Assembly (NCBI GenBank): GCA_027031185.1
Contig: JALVEF010000495.1
Span: 1-6,943, forward strand
DNA: 6,943 bases
Reading direction: 5' to 3'
DNA from: Saprospiraceae bacterium
GTDB lineage: Bacteria > Bacteroidota > Bacteroidia > Chitinophagales > Saprospiraceae
Positions within the stretch are counted from its first letter, which is position 1. Each line of letters opens with the position of its first letter. Positions 1-5,591 of the stretch are shown here, one piece after another. The translations under genes were made by a program, and so were the position numbers. The notes beneath the pieces are model-generated. The model searched no databases and was not told the DNA's origin. It saw only the letters and a program-made list of their open reading frames with translations.

Positions 1-2
1 AG

Positions 3-86
3 CCCAATGTGGAAGATATCGTGCAGGCGGTATATGAAATCATGCATGAGTTTGATCCGGGAAAATTCAAAGCAATTAGAATTTAA
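3..86 (+). CDS. C-terminal fragment of an unidentified protein (5' truncated by window edge)
   Basis: The third frame is open from the window edge to a TAA at 84-86 and gives 27 residues beginning PNVEDIVQAVYEIMHEF and ending KAIRI. The pattern, an acidic start followed by one amphipathic helix and a short basic tail, is what a terminal helix of a globular enzyme looks like. Tails of the form 'N-V-E-D-I-V-x-A-hydrophobic' occur in sugar aminotransferases of the DegT/DnrJ/EryC1 type, among others, so that is a guess only. The overlapping frame that starts with ATG at 7 runs into repeat sequence and has no protein-like character, so I prefer this frame. The start lies outside the window. Confidence 0.5.
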   Translation, partial: PNVEDIVQAVYEIMHEFDPGKFKAIRI

Positions 87-97
87 AAATGGAAAAT

Positions 98-155
98 GGT
101 TGAATCGCTTCGCGGTTGAACCGCTGACGCGGTTGAAATTGGCTGCGCCGTTGAA
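98..155 (+). repeat. degenerate tandem repeat of GGTTGAA, four units
   Basis: GGTTGAA occurs at 98-104, 114-120 and 131-137, and a fourth, CGTTGAA, at 149-155, with spacings of 16, 17 and 18 bases. The spacers are GC-rich and partly alike (CGCTTCGC, CCGCTGACGC, ATTGGCTGCGC). The second unit also forms a small palindrome, GCGGTT-G-AACCGC at 112-124. It starts 11 bases after the stop codon of the upstream gene. Its function is unknown. Confidence 0.5.
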
Positions 156-188
156 ATTGACTGGTGCATCTTGTCCTTTGCATTGTTT

Positions 189-400
189 TGTCTTTCCTTG
201 CTTTGTCTTGCTTTCTTTGCATAGCCTATCCGTCAGCTTTAGCTGACGGATAGAAAGAGCAAAACTAACAGGGGCTTCACCCCCATGAATGGCAGGAATT
301 TAGGGCTAAAGCCCCTAATTTATTGTGCTTTTTGTCCGGCGGCTTCAGCCGCCGGCAAGAAAAATGCTCCTTTTCTGCTTTGTTTGTCGGCTGAAGGCGA
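189..400 (+). repeat. composite hairpin repeat, copy 1
   Basis: Modules appear in the same order as in the copies near 5064-5540. A CTTGC/TTTGC-rich lead (189-220) is followed by hairpin D at 227-252, a 12-base perfect stem around CGTCAGCTTTAGCTGACG. Next come an AGCAAAAC linker, hairpin E at 271-284 (GGGG/CCCC, with one stem position lost to a C-C mismatch), hairpin F at 302-316 (GGGC-TAAA-GCCC), a T-rich linker, and hairpin G at 336-355 (CCGGCGGC-TTCA-GCCGCCGG). A decayed TGTCGGCTGAAGGCGA follows near 384-399. I interpret it as a REP/BIME-like or MITE-like non-coding repeat; the family name is unknown to me. Confidence 0.75.
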
Positions 401-510
401 GAGTAAAGATTTTGTTATATCTTGCCTATAAAGGCAATATTGTCCTTCATTTCATTACATCCTGCCACCGGACAATTGAGGCAAAGCACGAAGAGGTTGG
501 ACCCTACTTG

Positions 511-595
511 CCCCGAAGATGAGCCGGGAAATTGGGGCTAAAACCCCGCTTTTTTATGCCTTTCTGCCCATCCCGCACACATCCTTTGGATGTGT
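511..595 (+). repeat. composite hairpin repeat, partial copy (E-F linker, F and B-like hairpins)
   Basis: CCCCGAAGATGAGCCGGGAA at 511-530 is nearly the same as the linker between hairpins E and F of the copy at 5193-5213. It leads into an F hairpin with decayed inner pairs (GGGG at 534-537, CCCC at 544-547) and a T6 run. Downstream, ACACATCC-TTT-GGATGTGT (577-595) is a perfect 8-base stem that resembles the CATCCCC-TTC-GGGGATG module of the other copies. Confidence 0.6.
534..555 (+). terminator. possible rho-independent terminator formed by an F-type repeat hairpin
   Basis: GGGG and CCCC flank the loop CTAAAA and are followed by GC and six T residues. The stem is only four to five pairs, so termination would be weak. 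It lies 450 bases after the upstream stop codon and more likely reflects the repeat module than a dedicated terminator. Confidence 0.35.
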
Positions 596-714
596 ACCCC
601 GTTGAACCTTAACCGCGGGCCGTGGATCGTTTAAACTACACCGCTAAACCGTCCCAATCCTATCAACGCGACTTGTGATGAGGCTGTCGAATCAAGCGTT
701 GAACCCGTTTACCC

Positions 715-734
715 TGGACCTTGGACCGTGGACC
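715..734 (+). repeat. heptameric tandem repeat, (TGGACCn)x3
   Basis: TGGACC occurs at 715-720, 722-727 and 729-734 with a one-base spacer (T, then G), followed by a partial unit GTCC. A related CCGTGGATCG lies at about 619-628. It is a short microsatellite-like heptamer upstream of the thioredoxin gene. No function can be read from it. Confidence 0.6.
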
Positions 735-816
735 GTCCCTTCTGTGACAGTCTTCACGGAACGTGACAGAACTTTGGCCCCAACTTTGACATGAAAAATC
801 GAACAAATAGAAAGTC

Positions 817-1131
817 ATGAAAAAGAAGACGTCGTTCAAGGATTTGATCAACCGGAGCAAACCGACGCTGGTAGAATTTTCGGCGGAATGGTGTGGCCCG
901 TGTAAGGCGATGGTGCCTATTTTGCAGGATGTAGCGCGCCAAGTGGGCGATAGCGCACATATCATCAAAATTGATGTGGACCACAATCCGGCTGTGGCAC
1001 GCAAATTCAAGATTATGTCCGTCCCGACCCTGATGCTGTTTAAAAACGGGAAAAAGAAATGGATGCAAGTGGGCATGCAGTCGGCAAAGACGCTGGTGCG
1101 CGTCATCAATGAGGCAAACGGCGAAAACTGA
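817..1131 (+). CDS. trxA: thioredoxin
   Basis: A 104-residue protein of normal thioredoxin length. It is a cytosolic dithiol oxidoreductase that reduces protein disulfides and is itself normally recycled by thioredoxin reductase. The redox motif WCGPC lies at residues 25-29, the cis-proline at Pro70 (Ser-Val-Pro-Thr), and the KIDVD strand at 51-55. There is no signal peptide or membrane anchor, so a cytosolic rather than a TlpA/ResA-type exported protein is likely. The buried acidic residue six positions before the first redox cysteine, Asp26 in E. coli, is Glu20 here, and the usual Trp28 is Ser22. The start at 817 is the first ATG in frame, with a weak GAAAG upstream. A nine-codon frame (791-820) overlaps the start by ATGA. 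The gene runs convergently into the GT87 gene one base after its stop. The symbol is by family; genomes of this type often carry several thioredoxins. Confidence 0.93.
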   Translation: MKKKTSFKDLINRSKPTLVEFSAEWCGPCKAMVPILQDVARQVGDSAHIIKIDVDHNPAVARKFKIMSVPTLMLFKNGKKKWMQVGMQSAKTLVRVINEANGEN

Positions 1132-1132
1132 C

Positions 1133-2302
1133 TTACGTCCGCAACCGGACGGGATGCCACAAGTCCCAAAAAACGAGCTTGAACCACACCAGCACGGCGG
1201 GCACGGCTTTGATGGAATAGGTCAGTACGATGTCCGACCTGATGCCGGGCGGCACCAGGTCGGACATGGAGAGCGATATGCCCGCAAATGCCACGACGGC
1301 CAATATTGTGTCCCACCATTTGATCTCACGTGCAAAGTACCAAATCCCAATGCCGGCCATGGCGATGATGTAAGTCGGGGATTCGGCCTTGTGATTGAAG
1401 ATGACCACCCAAATCAGTATTGAGGCCAGCAGGAGCAGACGGAAGCCGTATTCTTTGCGCCGTGCCCACTGAACCAACGGCGCTGCCAGTGCCAAAGCCC
1501 CTGTCACAACGATTCCTGTCTTGGGCGGACGCCAGTGGGCCCAGGATTCCAGTATGCCTGCCAGGGAAGTGCCGGTGGACTGCCCGAAGTCGGTAGCGAG
1601 CAGATGTCGCCAGTTGGTATATTGCCACACCAGGCCGTGCCCGCCCGTCACAGGCAGGGGCAGTAGCAGCAATATAACCGCCCAAAAGACAAACCAAGCG
1701 GCTCGTCGCCATCTGTCGTCATAACATAGTCCCACCAGACCCACCACCAGCCCGAACAGCTTGATGAAGACTGACGCGGCCAACATCGCGCCGCCACGGG
1801 CGGCGCAATCTTTCTCCCAACATATCACCGTCCAAATCATCAAACCGGCCATCAGGGCATTGGCTTGGGTATGCTGGAGCGCCAGTACCAATTCGCCCGC
1901 CACGAAGTATAAAATAGCCGCTTTGGCGTGTGGCGCGATCCGGGGCAAATGCCATATCGCTGTCCAAAGGACGGCCGCGTTGAGTCCGTTCCACAGGATG
2001 ATGCCGGCCCAGTCGGGCAGCCAGGCCCACAGGCCAAACAGGAGGGCAAACGTAGGGCTGTACTTGAACAAGTCCCAGTATTCGTCGAGATAATAGGTGT
2101 ACAAGTTGGTTGCGTGAAGCAGGTGGTAAAAAGACTGCTTGTAGATGACGTAGTTGTTGTAGGAGGTGTATGTCCGGTCCGGTATCCAGGCATAGATGTG
2201 TGGCCCCAGGAAGTATTGTTGCAGGCTTGTAAACAGGACGATAGCCGCATACACTATGGCCGTGGTACGGGGCGTCAGCAAGTGTGACCGGATGCGTTTC
2301 AT
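1133..2302 (-). CDS. GT87-type (DUF2029) integral-membrane glycosyltransferase
   Basis: A 389-residue polytopic membrane protein. Hydrophobic segments lie near residues 14-32, 83-95, 99-118, 126-143, 147-161, 171-193, 202-218, 263-278, 288-302, 309-323 and 333-346. The stretch from Tyr48-Asn49-Asn50 through Asp78-Leu-Phe-Lys-Tyr-Ser-Pro to Phe85, and the later Gln-Ala-Asn-Ala-Leu (146-150) followed by a helix ending Ile180-Lys181, match the GT87/DUF2029 pattern. GT87 enzymes are GT-C glycosyltransferases that use polyprenyl-phosphate sugars, typically mannose, and act on the outer face of the inner membrane. The actual donor and acceptor here are unknown. The start at 2302 is chosen because its ATG overlaps the stop of the upstream NamZ-like gene (ATGA), implying translational coupling. 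A longer frame to 2503 has a low-quality Pro/Arg-rich extension antisense to nothing plausible and lies wholly inside that gene. The stop TAA is one base from the thioredoxin stop. Confidence 0.82.
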   Translation of the reverse strand: MKRIRSHLLTPRTTAIVYAAIVLFTSLQQYFLGPHIYAWIPDRTYTSYNNYVIYKQSFYHLLHATNLYTYYLDEYWDLFKYSPTFALLFGLWAWLPDWAGIILWNGLNAAVLWTAIWHLPRIAPHAKAAILYFVAGELVLALQHTQANALMAGLMIWTVICWEKDCAARGGAMLAASVFIKLFGLVVGLVGLCYDDRWRRAAWFVFWAVILLLLPLPVTGGHGLVWQYTNWRHLLATDFGQSTGTSLAGILESWAHWRPPKTGIVVTGALALAAPLVQWARRKEYGFRLLLLASILIWVVIFNHKAESPTYIIAMAGIGIWYFAREIKWWDTILAVVAFAGISLSMSDLVPPGIRSDIVLTYSIKAVPAVLVWFKLVFWDLWHPVRLRT

Positions 2303-3501
2303 GGGTGATAGAGAAGGTATTGTTGGCGGGTAGCGCGGAAGCGTTGTAATGCGGGCTGCCAGGAGTCTTTTATTTCTTGTGCCGACTTGCCTTCGATGAT
2401 TTGCTTGCGTAGTTGGTCTGTGCCTGCCAGCCGGTCGAAGTGGTTGGTTTTCAGGAAGAAGTGCGCCTTGTCCGGGAATTGGCGGTAAGCGCGGACGAGC
2501 CACTCGATGTGCAGGCCGGGGCGACTTCGCAACGAGTCGGGCGTGAGCCGGCGGAAGCTGATACCGCGACAGGTTTGGCCTTCTAATTTGGGATGGCGGG
2601 CTCCCGGATTGGGGACGGGTGTGAAGACGGTGTCGCCTTGAGGCCAGTCGGGATGTCCGATGACCTGGAATTGACTGTTGGTCCCGCGGCCCACGCTGAT
2701 GCAGGTGCCTTCGAATAGGCAGAGCGATGGGTAGAGCAGGATGGAACGCTCATTGGGGAGATTGGGCGAAGGCTTGATGGGCAGGACGTAGCGGGTCTGG
2801 TGATTGTATCCTGCGCAGGGGATGACGGTCAGGTCGGCGCGGATGCCGTTTTTGAGCCATCCTTCCCCATTGATCATGCGGCCGTATTCGCCGATGGTCA
2901 TGCCGTGGACGATGGGGACGGGGTGCATGCCGACAAAGGAGCGGAAAGCGGTGTCCAGGACAGGGCCGTCCACATAGTGGCCGTTGGGGTTGGGTCTGTC
3001 CAGGATGATGAGGGGGATGTGTTGCTCGGCGCAGGCTTCCATCACGTAATGCAGGGTCGAGATGTAGGTATAAAACCGCGCGCCGACGTCCTGAATATCG
3101 AAGATCATAACGTCCAGGTCGTGGAGTTGGTCGGGCGTGGGCTTGCGATTCTTGCCATACAGCGAGATGACGGGCAGGCCGGTGCGCGGGTCACGTCCGT
3201 CTTCGATTTTGGCGCCGGCATCGGCAGTGCCGCGAAAGCCGTGCTCGGGGGAAAAGATGCGCCGCACATCCATGCCGGCGGCGAGTAGAGTGTCTAATAA
3301 ATGTTTCGAGCCTAATCGGCTCGATTGGTTGGCGATGATGCCGATGCGCTTGGCCTTTAGCAGGGGGAAGTATAGCTCTGTCCGTTCTGCTCCACATTGG
3401 AGCGCCGGCGTCTGTGCCTGCACCGGCGCGGGCGCGGCGGGGCGGTTGTGGCAGGAGAGCATCCAAAGAAGTGTAAAAACAAACAGTTTTAGCCCTGTCA
3501 T
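2299..3501 (-). CDS. namZ: putative exo-beta-N-acetylmuramidase lipoprotein, NamZ/YbbC family (DUF1343, GH171)
   Basis: A 400-residue protein. Family members remove terminal MurNAc from peptidoglycan fragments during cell-wall recycling. Visible family signatures are SPEHGFRG (84-91), FDIQDVGARFYTY (134-146), DRPNP (168-172), PSPNLPN (244-250) and EGTCISVGRGT (264-274), spread over a full-length domain from about residue 45 to the end. The N-terminus (MTGLKLFVFTLLWMLSC) reads as a short lipoprotein signal with Met-Leu-Ser-Cys at 14-17, followed by a Pro/Ala/Gln-rich linker. A periplasmic, lipid-anchored enzyme is therefore inferred. The lipobox is not canonical, so a plain signal peptide remains possible. 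The start at 3501 gives this signal peptide; the frame continues upstream into the divergent nuclease gene, where it no longer looks like protein. The region before the start is A-rich on this strand, without Shine-Dalgarno. It is the first gene of an operon with the GT87 gene. Confidence 0.88.
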   Translation of the reverse strand: MTGLKLFVFTLLWMLSCHNRPAAPAPVQAQTPALQCGAERTELYFPLLKAKRIGIIANQSSRLGSKHLLDTLLAAGMDVRRIFSPEHGFRGTADAGAKIEDGRDPRTGLPVISLYGKNRKPTPDQLHDLDVMIFDIQDVGARFYTYISTLHYVMEACAEQHIPLIILDRPNPNGHYVDGPVLDTAFRSFVGMHPVPIVHGMTIGEYGRMINGEGWLKNGIRADLTVIPCAGYNHQTRYVLPIKPSPNLPNERSILLYPSLCLFEGTCISVGRGTNSQFQVIGHPDWPQGDTVFTPVPNPGARHPKLEGQTCRGISFRRLTPDSLRSRPGLHIEWLVRAYRQFPDKAHFFLKTNHFDRLAGTDQLRKQIIEGKSAQEIKDSWQPALQRFRATRQQYLLYHP

Positions 3502-3503
3502 TT

Positions 3504-3535
3504 TTTGTTTTTGATTTGGTTGGTGTTTAACTTTG
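3504..3535 (+). promoter_or_regulatory. Bacteroidota-type promoter for the exonuclease/GIY-YIG gene
   Basis: TTTG at 3504-3507 is followed after 20 bases by TAACTTTG at 3528-3535, matching the Bacteroidota sigma consensus TTTG-N19/21-TAnnTTTG. Transcription would begin only a few bases downstream, at or next to the ATG at 3541. That implies a leaderless or nearly leaderless message, or use of the ATG at 3550. The stretch is T-rich, so a chance match is possible. It overlaps the start of the divergent namZ-like gene. Confidence 0.5.
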
Positions 3536-3540
3536 TCGCC

Positions 3541-4962
3541 ATGTCGCGGATGTATGCCATAGTGGATGTAGAGACGACGGGTAAGTCGGTGCGCAACGCC
3601 AAGATAACGGAAATCGCCGTGGTCTTGTTTGACGGTGAAAAGATAGTGGAAAGCTTTGATACGCTCATCAATCCGGAGTGTCAAATTCCGCCGCCGATCA
3701 CGCGCTTGACGGGCATTACGAATGAGATGGTACGGACGGCCCCCAAGTTTTATGAGGTGGCTGACCGCATCGTGAAGCTGACACGGGATGCCATCTTTGT
3801 CGCGCACAGCGCGCGATTTGACTATGGCTTTTTGCGCAGGGAGTTTGCGCAGCTGGGCTATACGTTTACGCGAAAGCAGTTGTGTACGGTGCGGCTGTCG
3901 CGCAAAATGTTTCCGGGACTGCCGTCGTACAGTCTGGGCACTTTGATACAGCATTTCGGCATAAAGGTGACGCACCGGCACCGGGCGCTGGCCGACGCCC
4001 TGGCCACGACCGAATTGCTCCGGCGAGCCTTAGCCACCCCGCCCGGTGTGGCTGCGGCGGAATTGCTCATCAATGGGGGCGTACTGCCGTCGCGCCTGCC
4101 CCGTGGTATTGACCTTGACTTTTTGCATACGGTACCGGAGGAGACGGGTGTGTACTATATGTACGATGCCCAAGACGCCGTCTTATACGTGGGGAAGGCA
4201 CTCAATATCCGCAAGCGGCTGATGCAGCACTTTGCCGACCGCACGACGAAAGGTGAATTGATTTTCGAAAATGTCGCCAAAATCACGTGGGAAATAACGG
4301 GGAGTGAGCTATTGGCCCTGCTTAGGGAATCGGCCGAGATCAAGCGGCTGAAACCCAAACTCAATCGCGTCTTGCGGCGGCGGAGTATGCCGTTTGCAGT
4401 ATGGTCTTATATGGATGCGGACGGCTATTTGTGTTTTGACTACGGTCGGCTGTCGGCCCGCGAAGTGAAGAAGCGCGGTATGCGCCTCCTGGGCCAATAT
4501 CCCAAGGCGATCAATGCCCGAAACCACCTGGCCAAGGTGGTGGATCGCTTCTCGCTCTGCCTGTGCCTGACTGGTCTGGATCGGGTGAGCCGCCCCTGTT
4601 TCCACTATCATCTCAAGACGTGTGGCGGCGCCTGCATCGGCAAAGAAAGTGCCTCCGGGTACAACCTGCGCGCCCGGGAAGCGGAGACCTATCTCCTGCG
4701 CTATCTGGAAGGGATGTTCCTGATTGTGGATCATGGCCGGCACGAGGATGAACAAGTAGTGGTTCTGTTCGAACAGGGCCGCCTTTTTGGCTATGGCTAT
4801 TTTTCCAAAACCGACTCACCGCCGGTCAGCCGGCTCGAGGAGGTGCGGCATCATCTCCAACCGGCCGGTCCGGATCCGGATGCAATGCGAATCATCGCGA
4901 CTTGGATCAAACGAAAGCCCCACACGGTAGTGTATCGGGATGATGTTATAGAGAAAAGGTAA
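3541..4962 (+). CDS. DEDDh 3'-5' exonuclease fused to GIY-YIG (UvrC/Cho-like) nuclease
   Basis: A 473-residue two-nuclease protein, presumably for DNA repair. Residues 4-165 form a DnaQ/epsilon-type exonuclease with Asp9 and Glu11 (VDVETTG), Asp94 (HSARFDYGF) and the His147/Asp152 pair (HRALADA), so all DEDDh metal ligands are present. Residues 198-280 form a GIY-YIG domain with GVYYMY (203-208), YVGKA (216-220), Arg224/Arg226, the likely catalytic Glu263 and Asn275. The remainder resembles the UvrC middle region with Cys340, Cys342, Cys353, Cys361 and Cys365. The last three have UvrC-like spacing, suggesting an Fe-S site (inference). The UvrC C-terminal RNase H-like nuclease and helix-hairpin-helix are absent, as in Cho. 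Such fusions are known in Bacteroidota and Actinobacteria. The start at 3541 keeps the gene clear of namZ. The ATG at 3550 is an alternative, while 3505 would add a poor hydrophobic leader overlapping the promoter. The TAA stop lies inside a repeat element. Confidence 0.85.
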   Translation: MSRMYAIVDVETTGKSVRNAKITEIAVVLFDGEKIVESFDTLINPECQIPPPITRLTGITNEMVRTAPKFYEVADRIVKLTRDAIFVAHSARFDYGFLRREFAQLGYTFTRKQLCTVRLSRKMFPGLPSYSLGTLIQHFGIKVTHRHRALADALATTELLRRALATPPGVAAAELLINGGVLPSRLPRGIDLDFLHTVPEETGVYYMYDAQDAVLYVGKALNIRKRLMQHFADRTTKGELIFENVAKITWEITGSELLALLRESAEIKRLKPKLNRVLRRRSMPFAVWSYMDADGYLCFDYGRLSAREVKKRGMRLLGQYPKAINARNHLAKVVDRFSLCLCLTGLDRVSRPCFHYHLKTCGGACIGKESASGYNLRAREAETYLLRYLEGMFLIVDHGRHEDEQVVVLFEQGRLFGYGYFSKTDSPPVSRLEEVRHHLQPAGPDPDAMRIIATWIKRKPHTVVYRDDVIEKR

Positions 4963-5016
4963 CTGTTAAGTGCTCCTGTTTTTAACACAAAAACAAGGGG
5001 TACCTAAACAGTTACC
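4958..5016 (+). repeat. palindromic element, copy A (about 59 bases)
   Basis: An imperfect palindrome. Its left arm starts GGTAACTGTT and its right arm ends AACAGTTACC. The inner pair GTTTTT/AAAAAC flanks AACAC, and a stretch of mixed pairing lies between (AAGTGCTCCT against AAGGGGTACCTA). The first 38 columns match the reverse complement of copy B at 5592-5647 at about 30 positions with one gap. It begins inside the nuclease gene and supplies its TAA stop (4960-4962). It may act as a terminal inverted repeat, an IS/MITE relic, or an RNA structure at the transcript end. Confidence 0.65.
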
Positions 5017-5063
5017 AATAATCATTCAACTCCTTCGGAGTTGTTGACCTTCCTTTTCCGGAA

Positions 5064-5276
5064 CCGCCGGCCCAGCCGGCGGCAATGGTTGTTCATCCCC
5101 TTCGGGGATGTGGATGCCTTACTTGCAATGCTTTGCTTTACCGTCAGCTTTAGCTGACGGTAAGAAATAAGCAAAACAAAAAGGGGCTTCAGCCCCGAAA
5201 ATGGGCCCGGGAAGGGGGGGCTAAAGCCCCAAATTTTTTTTTGCGCTCTCTCCCCGTCGGCTGAAGCCGACGGCAA
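5064..5276 (+). repeat. composite hairpin repeat, copy 2 (most complete)
   Basis: Modules in order: hairpin A, CCGCCGGC-CCA-GCCGGCGG (5064-5082), followed by CAATG; hairpin B, CATCCCC-TTC-GGGGATG (5094-5110); a CCTTACTTGC...CTTTGC lead (C); hairpin D with a 12-base perfect stem (5138-5163); a linker with GCAAAAC; hairpin E, GGGGC-TTCA-GCCCC (5183-5196); a linker CCCCGAAAATGGGCCCGGGAA within 5193-5213; hairpin F, GGGGC-TAAA-GCCCC (5217-5230), with a T9 run; and hairpin G, CCGTCGGC-TGAA-GCCGACGG (5254-5273), followed by CAA. A further hairpin, CAACTCC-TTC-GGAGTTG (5027-5043), precedes it. Confidence 0.8.
5217..5242 (+). terminator. terminator-like F hairpin with T run
   Basis: GGGGC-TAAA-GCCCC is followed by AAA and nine T residues, so it has the form of an intrinsic terminator. 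It lies 255 bases downstream of the nuclease stop codon and could end read-through transcription toward mdh. The same module recurs in other copies, so it is primarily part of the repeat. Confidence 0.4.
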
Positions 5277-5302
5277 AGGGGAATGTCTTTTTTACCCACT
5301 CC

Positions 5303-5540
5303 GGGCTGAAGCCGACGGCAATGATAGCAGACATTTTGATTTCATTTTGTCGGCCAAAGCCGCCGGCAAAGCTAAGTTTGTTTCTCCCCTTCGGGGAAAG
5401 GGGCGCTTTATTTGTTCTGCACTCGCTTACTTGCTTTGGTTTGCTTGGGCTTGGATTGGATTGCCGTCAGCTTTAGCTGACGGGACAAAGGCATCAAAAC
5501 AAAAAGGGGCTTCAGCCCCGATTTTGAGCCGGTGAGTGAA
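5303..5540 (+). repeat. composite hairpin repeat, copy 3 (3' truncated)
   Basis: It follows copy 2 directly. A decayed G hairpin with GGC-TGAA-GCC at its core (5304-5313) is followed by GACGGCAATG. Then come a junction ending TTTCATTTTGTCGG, hairpin A as CGGC-CAAA-GCCG (5351-5362), hairpin B as TCCCC-TTC-GGGGA (5385-5397), the lead GCACTCGCTTACTTGC (C), hairpin D as CCGTCAGCTTTAGCTGACGG (5464-5483), a CAAAACAAAAA linker, and hairpin E, GGGGC-TTCA-GCCCC (5506-5519). Hairpins F and G are missing; only traces of the E-F linker (GAGCCGGTGAG) follow. Confidence 0.75.
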
Positions 5541-5560
5541 ATTTTTTCCGGGATGGTTAT

Positions 5561-5568
5561 TACCTTTG
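5561..5568 (+). promoter_or_regulatory. candidate -7 box (TACCTTTG) for mdh
   Basis: TACCTTTG matches the Bacteroidota -7 consensus TAnnTTTG and lies 99 bases before the mdh start. No TTTG is seen at the expected -33 distance. A run of eight G residues follows at 5571-5578, near where transcription would start. If used, the message would carry palindrome B in its leader. Confidence 0.25.
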
Positions 5569-5591
5569 CCGGGGGGGGAGTAAACGCCTGC

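Larger units (their letters stand above)
87..816. other. 730-base gene-free stretch with hairpin repeats
   Basis: No convincing gene is seen here on either strand. In order it holds a degenerate GGTTGAA repeat (98-155), a composite hairpin repeat (about 189-400), a weaker paired structure in which ATTGTCC (438-444) can pair with GGACAAT (470-476), a second partial composite repeat (511-595) whose middle hairpin is followed by a T run, a heptamer repeat (715-734), and the short leader of the thioredoxin gene. Open frames in this stretch are products of the repeats. Confidence 0.7.

Noticed and set aside
7..246. 79-residue open frame at the left edge
   Set aside because: Only its first codons overlap the real gene tail in another frame. 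The rest translates GGTTGAA repeats and hairpin D and ends in the hairpin.
325..522. 65-residue open frame
   Set aside because: Lies entirely in composite repeat sequence and has no protein-like pattern or ribosome site.
757..788. Promoter for trxA built from two TTTG motifs (773-776 and 785-788)
   Set aside because: The motifs are only 12 bases apart and no TA lies at the right place before the second one, so the Bacteroidota consensus is not met.
663..1319. 218-residue minus-strand frame
   Set aside because: It is antisense to the clear thioredoxin gene and to the end of the GT87 gene; its composition is Arg/His-rich as expected for a shadow frame.
2303..2503. 67-residue N-terminal extension of the GT87 gene
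   Set aside because: Pro/Arg-rich and lies inside the namZ-like gene. The ATG at 2302 gives the ATGA overlap and a normal first membrane segment.
3502..3981. 160-residue upstream extension of the namZ-like frame
   Set aside because: Antisense to the exonuclease domain and without protein character. The start at 3501 gives a signal peptide.
5022..5535. Open frames of 84 (minus) and 62 (plus) residues between the nuclease gene and mdh
   Set aside because: Both consist of hairpin repeat sequence.
5027..5540. CRISPR array
   Set aside because: The repeats are palindromes of different sequence with conserved linkers, not identical direct repeats with unique spacers, and no cas gene is present.
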